64,000 nt of DNA from Betaproteobacteria bacterium (GTDB taxonomy: Bacteria > Bdellovibrionota_B > Oligoflexia > Silvanigrellales > Silvanigrellaceae), in contig VGHE01000006.1 in NCBI GenBank assembly GCA_016868315.1, forward strand, positions 124,001 through 188,000. The letters run 5' to 3'. This document shows positions 25,342 through 34,478 of the stretch, in pieces. A program made the translations under genes and the position numbers. Numbering within the stretch: the first letter of the stretch is position 1; every line of letters begins with the position of its first letter. Under the pieces are notes generated by a model, which did not search any database, was not told where the DNA came from, and saw only the letters and a program-made list of their open reading frames with translations.

Positions 25342-26640
25342 TCAGGCGTTCACGAGATCCGCAGCCTGAACCACGCTCCGCACCTCGCCGAAGCCAACAC
25401 GCACGCCATCTTTCTCAGCCCAGCCTTTCATGATGACTGTGTCGCCATCCTCAATGAACTTACGTTGCGTGCCATCGGGCAGCTCGAGAGGCTTGGTACC
25501 CTTCCAACACAGCTCGAGCATTGAACCATAGCTGTCAGGGGTTGGGCCGCTGATTGTGCCCGAGCCATAGACATCGCCAATCTCGATGTTGGTGCCATTG
25601 GAAGTCATGTGCGCCAACTGCTGCGCCATACTCCAATACATATGCCGGAAGTTGGTGCGGCAAATCTTCAGGGGCGCGTCCATTTTTGCGGACTGCAACC
25701 ACACTTCCAAATGAATATCGTAAGTCTGTGCACCCTGAGTTTGCAGATACGGCAGAACGGGCACGGTTTGCTCGGGTCCGCTCACACGAAAGGGCTGCAA
25801 CGCATCAAGTGTTACAACCCAAGGAGACATGCTGGTTGCAAAAGTCTTGGCCAAGAATGGACCCAGCGGCACATACTCCCAACGCTGGATGTCTCGTGCA
25901 GACCAATCGTTGAGAAGAGTCATTCCAAAAATGTAGTCATCGGTAGATGAAGTAGAAATGCGTTCGCCAAGTTGAGTATTTCGACCGGTGATAAATGCCA
26001 TTTCAAGTTCAAAGTCCAACTGCTTGGACGGGCCGAAAGTCGGCGCGGGATCCGCATCGTTCTTCAATTGCCCAAGCGGGCGCTTGACCGCTATCCCAGA
26101 GGGAATAATCGAACTACTGCGTCCGTTGTAGCCGATGGGAATATGCAACCAGTTCGGCAAGAGGGGATTTTGTGGGTCGCGGAACATTGCTCCCACATTC
26201 GATGCATGTTCCCGGCTCGAATAAAAATCAACGTAGTTTCCAACTTTGGTAGGAAGGCGCAGCTGAGCCAGATTCTGCTTCACCAGAGCACGTGCGTGCA
26301 GATCTGGATTTTGCAAGAGTGTCTGATTTCCCGCAGTGAACAGCTCTGCAATGCGCAAACGTAGCCCGCGCCACGTCTCAGGCTCTTGAGCCAACAGAGC
26401 ATTGAGAGATGATGCGCGCAAATGCTCGCGCGAGAGAGAATTTACTCCCTGAAGAAGACCTGCGTCGAAGAGAGCAAGAGTGTCGACAACGGAATCACCC
26501 AACGCCAAACCAATCCGCGCTTCGGGAAATTTGTCGCTTGTGAACACCCCAAAAGGCAGATTCTGAAGTGAGAAGTCGGAATCAGATGCAATGTTCAGCC
26601 AACTGCGCTGAGTTGCTGGAATGGTCGAAAATTGCTGCAT
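25342..26640 (-). CDS. fahA: Fumarylacetoacetase
   Basis: Last step of tyrosine/homogentisate catabolism: fumarylacetoacetate to fumarate and acetoacetate. 432 residues, the family length. The N-terminal domain has LPFGVF and RIGLALGDSVVDL-like strands, and the catalytic domain carries DFYSSREHASNVGAMFR, LDFELEMAFITG with metal-binding Glu residues, NDWSARDIQRWEYVPLGPF and GSGTISGP. The ATG at 26640 is preferred because gagga lies 8 bases upstream; ATG 26646 is too close. It follows an unknown gene by 11 bases. Other homogentisate genes are not in the window. Confidence 0.95.
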   Translation of the reverse strand: MQQFSTIPATQRSWLNIASDSDFSLQNLPFGVFTSDKFPEARIGLALGDSVVDTLALFDAGLLQGVNSLSREHLRASSLNALLAQEPETWRGLRLRIAELFTAGNQTLLQNPDLHARALVKQNLAQLRLPTKVGNYVDFYSSREHASNVGAMFRDPQNPLLPNWLHIPIGYNGRSSSIIPSGIAVKRPLGQLKNDADPAPTFGPSKQLDFELEMAFITGRNTQLGERISTSSTDDYIFGMTLLNDWSARDIQRWEYVPLGPFLAKTFATSMSPWVVTLDALQPFRVSGPEQTVPVLPYLQTQGAQTYDIHLEVWLQSAKMDAPLKICRTNFRHMYWSMAQQLAHMTSNGTNIEIGDVYGSGTISGPTPDSYGSMLELCWKGTKPLELPDGTQRKFIEDGDTVIMKGWAEKDGVRVGFGEVRSVVQAADLVNA

Positions 26641-26651
26641 GGTCATGTTCC

Positions 26652-27617
26652 TCAATTGAGAAGTTGGAGCTGAATAAGATCTTCGACCGGCTCACGAAAA
26701 CTGCAGGAACCAAAGCTCCTCAAACCAGCCGTGCGCACTTGTCGAATGTCTGCGATGCTCGCACGGTGATTCTTCCAAGCCAATCCGGCGTGCGTGAACT
26801 GAAAATCCTGCAACGACTTTTGCTCGAGCATCAGCTGAATTTCGGTTGCCGACAACTGAGCCGTCCAAGCCAACACCGCGGCGCTGAAAACGTTGATAAA
26901 CCCAAAAACATCCGTACCCACTGCCGGATCGTAATGACGCAAGGCCAAATGAAGCCCTGCCGTCAGTTTGAAGGGAAGTCGGTGCTGCGCAGTCAAGTGA
27001 AGAGCATGCGCCAGCTTCTCGGGAGAGGGAATGGCCGCAGGAACGAGTCCGCCTGTGCGAAACTTGAGGCACGCTCGCCCCGGGTCGTGCAGGTTGAGGT
27101 GGTAGGCCGCTCGGGCAATGTGCTCGAAGGACTTGTTCAAGTTCACTTCCCAAAAGATGGGTAGCTTCAAATGAAATTCATCGAATATTTTGTATGCTTG
27201 CTGGAAGAAACTGCGCACCAGTTCTTGATCGTGGCTGCTCAGAATTTCATCGGGCAGTGGCATCTCGAAAGAATCCAGAACCACCGCCTCGGGATGCGAA
27301 TCCAACACACCTCTCAGAAGCTGGCAGTCGCTTCGAACGAACTCAAGAGCCTCGCCTATAGACTGCCCCGAACGCACAAGAGCGGTCAGGTGCCAGGGAC
27401 GATGCGCCTCAGCAGCAGCAGCAAGCTGCAACCGCGCCTCTTGAGCGAACTCTCCGGAACGAGCTGCAGGAAGCACAAACCGCACGAGAAACCACTCGTG
27501 CGGATCGGTGCGGAGTGCATCGAACTCCGCTATTGCACTATTGAGTGGCAATTTAGCCGGAGGGAAGAGGCCTGCATAATCCAATGACCGCGACATCAAA
27601 GCCCTGAGAGCATCCAC
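26652..27617 (-). CDS. Conserved unknown protein paired with fumarylacetoacetase
   Basis: 321 residues, first gene of the two-gene operon with fahA. The N-terminus has the striking DYAGLFPPAKLPL and RFVLPAARSGEF blocks; from memory, proteins with such YAGLFPPA and FVVPAARL blocks occur uncharacterised in several phyla. Later strands FEMPLPDE, IFWEVNL, CLKFRTGG and FKLTAGLHLALRHYD alternate with helices and look like a TIM barrel with possible active-site Lys, Arg and His residues at strand ends. No signal peptide, so cytoplasmic. Its link to tyrosine catabolism is inference from the operon. Confidence 0.75.
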   Translation of the reverse strand: MDALRALMSRSLDYAGLFPPAKLPLNSAIAEFDALRTDPHEWFLVRFVLPAARSGEFAQEARLQLAAAAEAHRPWHLTALVRSGQSIGEALEFVRSDCQLLRGVLDSHPEAVVLDSFEMPLPDEILSSHDQELVRSFFQQAYKIFDEFHLKLPIFWEVNLNKSFEHIARAAYHLNLHDPGRACLKFRTGGLVPAAIPSPEKLAHALHLTAQHRLPFKLTAGLHLALRHYDPAVGTDVFGFINVFSAAVLAWTAQLSATEIQLMLEQKSLQDFQFTHAGLAWKNHRASIADIRQVRTAGLRSFGSCSFREPVEDLIQLQLLN

Positions 27618-27644
27618 TTCAAGTCCCCTCTACAAATATAGGCT

Positions 27645-27673
27645 CTTCTAACCCGTCCTGCCCCCAGGTTCAA
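27645..27673 (-). promoter_or_regulatory. Possible promoter of the fahA operon
   Basis: Minus strand TTGAAC (27673-27668) and TAGAAG (27650-27645) are separated by 17 bases, upstream of the unknown gene that leads the fahA operon. Each box matches four of six sigma-70 consensus bases. Confidence 0.3.
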
Positions 27674-27795
27674 ATGCTGGGACTCTTGGTTTCGAGGCAA
27701 CAGGACACAAAATCTTCGAGACAATTGCATCTGTGAGCGTCGATGGTAGTCTCGGGCGTTCGTCGCCCCAAGGCGCGAGATCCGGGAGGTTTTGC

Positions 27796-29451
27796 ATGAA
27801 AATTTCAGCCCAATCCATACTCACTCTGAGTCTCCTGAGCTTAACTGGTGTCTCAGCATCGGTTGCAACTCTCACTCCAACAGCCGCTTATGCCAACGCT
27901 GAGCGCACGGGAACTTTCGTTGAAAGCGTCTCGGCAAATCCAACCAGCCTCTTTCCGCTGACCGACAACGATGGCGAGGCATCAGCCGTTCAAAATATGT
28001 TCTTCGAATCCCTTGCTGACCGCCACTGGGACACCTTCGACTGGCTCCCAAGCCTCGCGTCAAAGTGGGAAATATCTAAAGATGGCAAGCAATTTACATT
28101 TACACTCAACAAGAGTGCGAAATTCTCGGACGGAACACCGGTCACAGCAGAAGACGTGAAATTCAGCTATGACGTGATTTTCATGAAAGGCGTAATGACC
28201 GCGCACCTGCGCCCGTACTACTCCGCAATCAAAAAAGTTGAAATTTTGAGCCCCGACAAAGTCCGCTTCACAACAGGCGATGTCTACTACAAAAACTTCG
28301 ACGTTGTGGCTGGTCTCACAGTGTTTCCCAAGAAGCACTATATGAAGCTCTACGCGAAGGATAACAGCATGACCAAAGCGGAAGCGACACGCGACCCGCT
28401 CGGCTCAGGCATGTGGTTGCTTGAAAAATGGGATGGCAACCAACAAATTATTTTTAAACGCAATCCCAATTATTGGAACAAAGAAGAGCTCGTAAAAACC
28501 GGTCGCTGGAACTACGACCGCTATATTTACAAGGTCATTCCTGAAGAAAACGTTGAGTTTGAGATGTTCCGCAAAGGTGATTTGAGCTTCAAGGGTCTCA
28601 TCCCCAAGCAGTGGGCACGCCAAACCGACGGCCCTGAATTCAAGTCGAAACTGGTGAAGGTCAAAACTGTCAACAAAGCGCCTGTGGGCTATAGTTACAT
28701 TGGCTGGAACCAGAAGAATCCGCTCCTCGCAAGCAAAGATGTCCGCTGGGCACTTTCGCACGTTGCGGATTTGAATACCTGGATCAACAAAATCGAATAC
28801 GGAATGCATGAACCTACCGTGGGTCCTTACAGCGTTAAGAGCGAGCAACATAATCCTTCACTCAAAGCCGTAGAATTCGATCTTGATAAAGCACGCGCGC
28901 GCCTCAAGGCAGCAGGCTGGACGAAAGCAGGTAAAGGCGGAGTGCTCGAAAAAGACGGCCAGCGTCTCGAGCTCACTATTATTTATCCTCAGCAATCAAA
29001 GGAAACCACCGAGCCCAAACTCGTGGACTTCAAGCAAAAGGCTGCGAAAGTCGGAATCGCCATCAATCTCAAAGCAATCGACTGGACCACGTTCACCAAG
29101 CTTCTCGATGATCGCAAGTTCGATGGAGCTGCACTGGGGTGGAGCCGCGCAGCTGACGGCGACTTGAAGCAAATCTGGCACTCAGACTCCATCAACAACA
29201 AAGGTAGCAACTTCATCAGCTACTCGAACAAGGAAGTTGATCAACTGATTGACCAGCACCGCATGACTCTCGACAAAAACAAGCGCAATGAGCTCGCCCG
29301 GAATCTGCAAAAGATTATTTACGAAGATCAGCCCTACACATTTCTGACCGAGCGTCTCTACACCTTGTATGCGCACCAAAAGAACATCAAAAAAGAAAAA
29401 GACACATACGCGTACACAATCGGTCAGTCGTTCTGGCAAATCCAGAACTAA
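27796..29451 (+). CDS. yejA: Periplasmic peptide-binding protein, YejA-like
   Basis: ABC-transporter substrate-binding protein (SBP family 5). 551 residues from the ATG at 27796 with ggagg 6 bases upstream. The signal peptide ends after AYANA (about 35). The family segments LASKWEISKDGKQFTFTLN, FSDGTPVTAEDVKFSYD and GSGMWLLEKWDGNQQI are clear. The two permease genes downstream are most like YejB and YejE, so it is best read as YejA, whose known homologues bind peptides including microcin C. Confidence 0.9.
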   Translation: MKISAQSILTLSLLSLTGVSASVATLTPTAAYANAERTGTFVESVSANPTSLFPLTDNDGEASAVQNMFFESLADRHWDTFDWLPSLASKWEISKDGKQFTFTLNKSAKFSDGTPVTAEDVKFSYDVIFMKGVMTAHLRPYYSAIKKVEILSPDKVRFTTGDVYYKNFDVVAGLTVFPKKHYMKLYAKDNSMTKAEATRDPLGSGMWLLEKWDGNQQIIFKRNPNYWNKEELVKTGRWNYDRYIYKVIPEENVEFEMFRKGDLSFKGLIPKQWARQTDGPEFKSKLVKVKTVNKAPVGYSYIGWNQKNPLLASKDVRWALSHVADLNTWINKIEYGMHEPTVGPYSVKSEQHNPSLKAVEFDLDKARARLKAAGWTKAGKGGVLEKDGQRLELTIIYPQQSKETTEPKLVDFKQKAAKVGIAINLKAIDWTTFTKLLDDRKFDGAALGWSRAADGDLKQIWHSDSINNKGSNFISYSNKEVDQLIDQHRMTLDKNKRNELARNLQKIIYEDQPYTFLTERLYTLYAHQKNIKKEKDTYAYTIGQSFWQIQN

Positions 29452-29480
29452 CGGCTGAGGCATTTTGAAGAACCGGAGCC

Positions 29481-30548
29481 ATGACTCTTTCAGCTTATAT
29501 ACTGCGTCGACTTCTTCTGATGATTCCGACTTTCTTCGGAATCACCATTGTTTGCTTTGGTATATTTCAGATCGCCCCGGGCGGTCCCGTGGAAACCTAC
29601 CTCGCCAAGGTGAGGTTCGCTGGGGGTGCCGGTGATTCTCGAGCAAGCTCGAGTCAGTCTGCAGGAGGAAGCAGCTCTGCCACGAATAAGTCGGTGACCG
29701 ATGAAGTGGTTGAAGAACTCAAGAAGCGTTACAATTTCGATAAGCCCATTCACATCCGTTATTGGCTGTGGTTGAAAGATGTTGTGCGCCTTGAGTTCGG
29801 CTATTCACACACCAAAGGTGAACCCGTCCTGGATGTGATTGCCTCGAAATTGCCCGTGTCTGTAACGTTTGGCGTCACGAGTTTTATTCTGACTTACTTG
29901 ATCTGCATCCCTCTCGGCATTCTCAAGGCCGTCCGCGATGGCAGCCGATTTGATGTCGCGAGCAGCGCGGGTCTTTTCGTTGCGTACAGTATCCCCGAGT
30001 TCATGCTTGGAATTCTGCTCATCCACTTCTTCGCGGGCGGGCAATTCTTTGAATGGTTTCCGATTCAGGGTCTGACCTCGCTCGATTCTGAGAATTGGCC
30101 GCTTTGGCAACGTTTCCTCGATGCTGCATGGCACATGGTACTGCCGCTGACGTGCTACATGATTGGTGCCTTCACCATGATGACCATGCTGATGAAGAAC
30201 TCAATCATTGAACAAATCAAGCAAGACTACGTGCGTTCAGCGCTTGCCCGAGGCGTCTCGCGGCGCGTTGCTATCTTAAAGCACGCCTTGAGAAACGCAC
30301 TTCTCCCTCTCGCAACAGGCTTCGGGGGAATTCTCACCCTGGCATTCGCGGGCAGCATTATCATTGAGCGCATCTTCAATCTCGATGGAATTGGCCGCCT
30401 CTCATATGAGGCAACACTCCAACGCGATTATCCGATTCTCATGGCATCTATCACCATCGCTTCTATTCTGGGCTTGTTGGGTCAGCTCGTCTCTGACCTT
30501 CTCCTGCGCGTCATCGATCCTCGGATCGATTTCTCGGAGCGAGACTGA
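29481..30548 (+). CDS. yejB: Peptide ABC transporter permease YejB
   Basis: 355 residues with six predicted membrane helices. It starts YILRRLLLMIPTFFGITIV, followed by FQIAPGGPVETYLA, and carries a Ser/Gly-rich insertion (about 50-72) before a RYNFDKPIHIRYWLW segment, all as in YejB rather than OppB. The EAA loop (near SALARGVSRR) contacts the ATPase. It ends VIDPRIDFSERD, matching the YejB ending. 29 bases after yejA and 8 before yejE. Confidence 0.9.
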   Translation: MTLSAYILRRLLLMIPTFFGITIVCFGIFQIAPGGPVETYLAKVRFAGGAGDSRASSSQSAGGSSSATNKSVTDEVVEELKKRYNFDKPIHIRYWLWLKDVVRLEFGYSHTKGEPVLDVIASKLPVSVTFGVTSFILTYLICIPLGILKAVRDGSRFDVASSAGLFVAYSIPEFMLGILLIHFFAGGQFFEWFPIQGLTSLDSENWPLWQRFLDAAWHMVLPLTCYMIGAFTMMTMLMKNSIIEQIKQDYVRSALARGVSRRVAILKHALRNALLPLATGFGGILTLAFAGSIIIERIFNLDGIGRLSYEATLQRDYPILMASITIASILGLLGQLVSDLLLRVIDPRIDFSERD

Positions 30549-30556
30549 GGTTCTTT

Positions 30557-31552
30557 ATGTCACCAGATTTTCATCGCCGCCTTGCAATCTTCAAAAAGTC
30601 ACGACGCGCCGTGGTTGCGTTGTTCATCATGGCACTGATGCTCCTTGCCGGGCTCGGGGCAGAGCTTATCAGCAACTCATCCCCATTGGTTGCACGCATC
30701 AACGGCAAGACCCTCTTTCCAGCCTATGTGGAATACGACAGGGAGTCTCTCGGGCTCGAAGATGCTGGAATCATCGACTACCGCGAACTCAGCTCACAGT
30801 TTGAATGGGCGATTTGGCCACCCCTCAAGTGGGATCCCTTTGAAATTGACAGCGAACAAATGGAATATCTCTCATCACCGAGCACAAACCACCTGATGGG
30901 CACGGATGTGGCGGGACGCGATGTGTTTGCACGCTTGTTGTACGGCACACGCATTTCACTGCTCTTTGGAGTCGGTTTCTGGATCATCACTTACATCGTG
31001 GGCACAGTGACCGGGCTCTTTATGGGCTTTGTTGGGGGTCGAGTAGACCTCTACGGCCAGCGTTTTATGGAAATCTTCGGCTCCATCCCGAGCCTCATGC
31101 TTCTGCTCTTTATTGCCTCGGTCATTACCCCCGGTCCTATTCTTTTGTGCCTTTTCGTTTGCGTCTTCGGCTGGATGGGTATCGCCCAGTTCATGCGCGC
31201 GGAGGCACTCCGGAATCGTAACCTGACGTTCACAGAAGCCGCCTTTTCCTTGGGCGCGAAGCGCTCGCGGCTGCTCTTCACCCACGTTTTGCCCAACAGC
31301 CTGGTTCCCATCATCACCTTTTCGCCTGCGGCCGTCATTGGTGGCATCTCCATACTAACAGCTCTCGACTTTCTGGGCTTTGGGGTTCCTCCCCCCACCC
31401 CGAGCTGGGGGGAATTGCTCGACCAAGCACGCGCCAATTACCAAGTGGCTTGGTGGCTGGCTGTCTTCCCGAGCCTTTTTCTCTTCATCACAATCCTGTG
31501 CCTCAATTTCATCGGCGAAGCCGTTCGAAAGGCATTCGATCCTCGCGCGTAA
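30557..31552 (+). CDS. yejE: Peptide ABC transporter permease YejE
   Basis: 331 residues. The N-terminal helix, then a long periplasmic loop with a SPLVARINGKTLFP segment, then MGTDVAGRDVFARLLYGTRISLLFG, the EAA loop FSLGAKRSRLLFTHVLPN and LDFLGFGVPPPTPSWGELL identify the YejE/OppC type. The ATPase gene (yejF) expected next is missing: the following gene is a protease lipoprotein, so the ATPase must be encoded elsewhere. Confidence 0.9.
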   Translation: MSPDFHRRLAIFKKSRRAVVALFIMALMLLAGLGAELISNSSPLVARINGKTLFPAYVEYDRESLGLEDAGIIDYRELSSQFEWAIWPPLKWDPFEIDSEQMEYLSSPSTNHLMGTDVAGRDVFARLLYGTRISLLFGVGFWIITYIVGTVTGLFMGFVGGRVDLYGQRFMEIFGSIPSLMLLLFIASVITPGPILLCLFVCVFGWMGIAQFMRAEALRNRNLTFTEAAFSLGAKRSRLLFTHVLPNSLVPIITFSPAAVIGGISILTALDFLGFGVPPPTPSWGELLDQARANYQVAWWLAVFPSLFLFITILCLNFIGEAVRKAFDPRA

Positions 31553-31723
31553 TCGCCCGTAAATCCAGCCCTTCTTTCTAGAAGAAAAAAAACTGGCCAG
31601 TCGGCTTGCGTACCCCGGTCCCATTTTGTAGGGTGCGCATCAGTTAGAACGACATGGCTCAACATGCAGGTCATTCGCCCAGGGTGGGCTTGGTTTACCC
31701 TCTTCATGAAGAAAGGGAGCAAT

Positions 31724-32902
31724 ATGACTCGAGGCCAACAAAATAGATTTGGACTTGGCACCTCGCTCATTGCTGCTGCGTTCGCATTCAATGCCTGTGG
31801 CACGGATTCCACAGATCGCAGTATCCGCCGTATCGACGGCCCGAACGGTGCCATCACGTACGTTTCTTCTTTCGTGAATCCCGATCAGGTCGAGAAAATC
31901 ATCGGCGAGAACGACCTCACCCCCGTCATCAATGACGGCGCAAACATACCTGAAAAATACCGGCCGCTGATTGACGCCTTCGGAAAAATTTCCATGGGCT
32001 GTACAGCAACTCACATCGGCAATGGTCTTGTGATTTCTGCAGGCCACTGCTTTGATGCACCTGAAAAGCGCATCAATAACAAACCCTGCGATCGCATCAC
32101 GGTCGACTGGGGCTACAGAAAAGACAAAGCACCCTACTTGAAGTCAAAGTGCGTCACCGTGCTCGCAGCCGAACTCAATGACGATCGCGACTACGCAATT
32201 TTCAAAGTCGACGTAGCTCCAACAGCTCAGGTCGAACTCGACCTGAGCGCACGTCCTAAGCTTGGTGCTGCTGTAACTATCTTTGGCCACCCGCAATTGC
32301 GTCCATTGGAGTGGTCAAAAACATGCGTTATTGAAGAAGGCACAAAGGGCGGCTGGGGAGTTGATCAATTCAGCCACCAGTGCGACACCGAGCCCGGAAA
32401 CAGCGGCAGCACAATCATCGATGACACCACTCTGAAAATCATTGGCATCCATGATGGCGGCCGTGTTCCTTGGAACTACGGAACGTTCATCACCAACACA
32501 CCTGTGGCTGAATTCCTGGGCGGTGCAACACCAACGAATCCCGTTCCACCTGCGCCCCCTGGTCAACAGCCCGGAAGCCCCGATCAATCGATCGTGAAAC
32601 TGCCCAACCAGCTGTTTGGTCCATTTCGGAACAACCAAAAGTCAGTTCTTACGACCTTTGGACGTGACTTGGGTGAGTACATTGATTTCGACGTGCTCAT
32701 CGACCTCGAGGAAGGCCGTGACTTCGTCGTGATCGAACACGGCGACCGTCAGCGTGTTGAGCTTTCGGGAGTCAACCGCCGCCGCTTCTCGCGCCTACAG
32801 TTGCCCGTCACTGTTTCGTTCCGTTCGAATAGCTTCATCCGGTCGAACAACGTTATTTTGCAGGACATCAAAGTTTACAAATCGGTTATACCGAACCCGT
32901 AA
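31724..32902 (+). CDS. Secreted trypsin-like serine protease (lipoprotein)
   Basis: 392 residues from the ATG at 31724 (aaggga about 6 bases upstream). The signal ends FNAC, a probable lipobox with Cys25. The catalytic triad of an S1/V8-type protease is visible: SAGHC (His), DDRDYAIFKV (Asp) and EPGNSGST (Ser). Cys pairs around it suggest disulfides. A Pro-rich linker (about 275-295) leads to a C-terminal beta domain (FGRDLGEYIDFDVLIDLEEGRDFVVIEHGD) that resembles CUB or PPC-type domains. It follows yejE but has its own upstream region and strong downstream hairpins. Confidence 0.85.
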   Translation: MTRGQQNRFGLGTSLIAAAFAFNACGTDSTDRSIRRIDGPNGAITYVSSFVNPDQVEKIIGENDLTPVINDGANIPEKYRPLIDAFGKISMGCTATHIGNGLVISAGHCFDAPEKRINNKPCDRITVDWGYRKDKAPYLKSKCVTVLAAELNDDRDYAIFKVDVAPTAQVELDLSARPKLGAAVTIFGHPQLRPLEWSKTCVIEEGTKGGWGVDQFSHQCDTEPGNSGSTIIDDTTLKIIGIHDGGRVPWNYGTFITNTPVAEFLGGATPTNPVPPAPPGQQPGSPDQSIVKLPNQLFGPFRNNQKSVLTTFGRDLGEYIDFDVLIDLEEGRDFVVIEHGDRQRVELSGVNRRRFSRLQLPVTVSFRSNSFIRSNNVILQDIKVYKSVIPNP

Positions 32903-32926
32903 GCTTTTCCTTTGGAAGAGCTTACG
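32898..32926 (+). other. Strong hairpin overlapping the protease stop codon
   Basis: CGTAAGCT and AGCTTACG pair perfectly, and an inner TTTCC/GGAAG extends the stem to 13 bp (one T-G) around a TTT loop. It includes the TAA stop at 32900-32902 and is followed by a second, terminator hairpin. It probably protects the 3' end or forms part of a double terminator. Confidence 0.75.
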
Positions 32927-32936
32927 AGCCCTCCTC

Positions 32937-32968
32937 ACCGCATTGCGTTTCCCGCTTTGCGGTTTTTT
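32937..32968 (+). terminator. Rho-independent terminator after the protease gene
   Basis: ACCGCA (32937-32942) pairs with TGCGGT (32958-32963), with a small inner GCG/CGC, followed by a T run. It separates the protease gene from the nfeD operon. Confidence 0.75.
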
Positions 32969-33016
32969 CTTGTCCCTGCCATTATGCTCCAGTCTCAACG
33001 CACGTGAGGTTCGCGA

Positions 33017-33457
33017 ATGGCAAATTATCAGTTGTATCTGGTTCTAAGCATCCTCCTGATTTTGGGTGAGCTGTTTGTGCCGGGTTTCATTCTTCTTCCA
33101 CTCGGACTCGCTGGATTGCTGACCTCTTTGGTGGCTTATTTTCGGCCAGAGATGTGGCTGCACGCAGTGTTCTTCATTTGTGGCAGTGGCTTTGCTCTGC
33201 TCGCACTTTCACGCTTCAAAGACAGCCAGAGAAAGGAAAGCACCCCTGGTGCAGGCGGTGAAGGTCTGATCGGACAAGTGGGTACGGTCGTTTCCCATCC
33301 GGAAGCAGGGGGGCCTCCGCGTGTAAAAATTTATGGCGACGTGTGGGACGTGGTTGAGGGTTCGGTCAGTGCGAGCGAAATGGCAGCCATAACGGCCGGC
33401 AGTAAAGTCAAAGTCACCGGAGTTTCAGGCAATAAAATTACGATAGAACGCTTTTAA
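33017..33457 (+). CDS. NfeD-like membrane protein
   Basis: 146 residues. Membrane helices near 5-45 and 48-67, then a soluble OB-fold domain (GLIGQVGTVVSHP, VKIYGDVWDVVEG, GSKVKVTGVSGNKITIE) typical of NfeD. NfeD proteins pair with SPFH proteins in membrane microdomain function, and the SPFH gene follows after 16 bases. Start ATG with gagg upstream. Confidence 0.92.
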   Translation: MANYQLYLVLSILLILGELFVPGFILLPLGLAGLLTSLVAYFRPEMWLHAVFFICGSGFALLALSRFKDSQRKESTPGAGGEGLIGQVGTVVSHPEAGGPPRVKIYGDVWDVVEGSVSASEMAAITAGSKVKVTGVSGNKITIERF

Positions 33458-33473
33458 ACAGGGAGCTGAGAAC

Positions 33474-34478
33474 ATGGAATTTCTGAGCATTTTAGCCATT
33501 GGTTTGGCCATCATCGTTATCTTTGCCGTCATCCGCGGTATCTACGTCATCCGCCAACAGGAGTGCATTATTGTTGAACGTCTCGGTCGCTTTCATGCCA
33601 TTTTGAACTCAGGACCACAGTTGATCGTTCCTTTCATCGACCAACCTCGGCAAATGCTCTGGATACGTAACGGAGTTATTCTGCCCGTTGAACGCATTGA
33701 CCTGCGTGAAGTTGTTCTCGACATTCCAGAACAACGCGTGATCACCAAAGACAACGTCGGCATCACAGTCGACGCGCTCATTTATACTCAAATCACGGAC
33801 GTCAGACGTGCGGCCTACGAGATTCAGTCGTTGCCCTTGGCTATTGGTCAGCTCACACAAACAACACTGCGTAATTTGATTGGTGAGCTCGAGCTCGACC
33901 ATACGCTTTCGAGCCGTGATGCTATCAACAATCGCCTCAAAGCCATTCTCGATGATGCTGCCGACAAATGGGGACTCAAGGTCAACCGTGTGGAGCTCCG
34001 CAACATCACACCACCCATGGAAGTTCAGCAAGCCATGGAAAAACAGATGCAAGCTGAACGTGAACGCCGCGCACAGGTTCTTTCGGCAGAGGGCTCAAAG
34101 CAGAGTCGCATCCTTGATGCAGAAGGTGAGAAACAAAGCCGTATCGAGCGTTCACAAGGTGAACAGCAGGAAAAAATCAACCAAGCTCTCGGTGATCGCG
34201 ATGCCATCATTGCCCGTGCAGAAGGCGAGGCACGCGGAATTGAGGCTGTGGCACGCGCGCAGGCAACTGCTATCAGTAACGTTCGTGATGCCTTTGGAAA
34301 TGCTCACGTGGCTGCGCAGTATTTGGTGGCGATGGAATATCTCAAACGCTTTGGCGACATGACGACCAAACAGACCGACAAAGTCTTCATTCCATACGAG
34401 GCTTCCGGCGTGCTCAGCTCACTGGGTGGAATTAGCGACCTGCTCAAAAAAGCAGGCAGCGCCAGCACTCATTCCTGA
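33474..34478 (+). CDS. SPFH/stomatin-like protein (QmcA/paraslipin type)
   Basis: 334 residues. One N-terminal membrane helix (about 4-22), then the SPFH domain: IRQQECIIVERLGRFH, GPQLIVPFIDQ, LDIPEQRVITKDNVGITVDALIYTQI, then a long Ala/Glu/Gln-rich coiled coil. These proteins oligomerise at the inner membrane and interact with FtsH or NfeD. Cotranscribed with the NfeD gene. Its 3' end overlaps the convergent yebC by 10 bases. Confidence 0.93.
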   Translation: MEFLSILAIGLAIIVIFAVIRGIYVIRQQECIIVERLGRFHAILNSGPQLIVPFIDQPRQMLWIRNGVILPVERIDLREVVLDIPEQRVITKDNVGITVDALIYTQITDVRRAAYEIQSLPLAIGQLTQTTLRNLIGELELDHTLSSRDAINNRLKAILDDAADKWGLKVNRVELRNITPPMEVQQAMEKQMQAERERRAQVLSAEGSKQSRILDAEGEKQSRIERSQGEQQEKINQALGDRDAIIARAEGEARGIEAVARAQATAISNVRDAFGNAHVAAQYLVAMEYLKRFGDMTTKQTDKVFIPYEASGVLSSLGGISDLLKKAGSASTHS

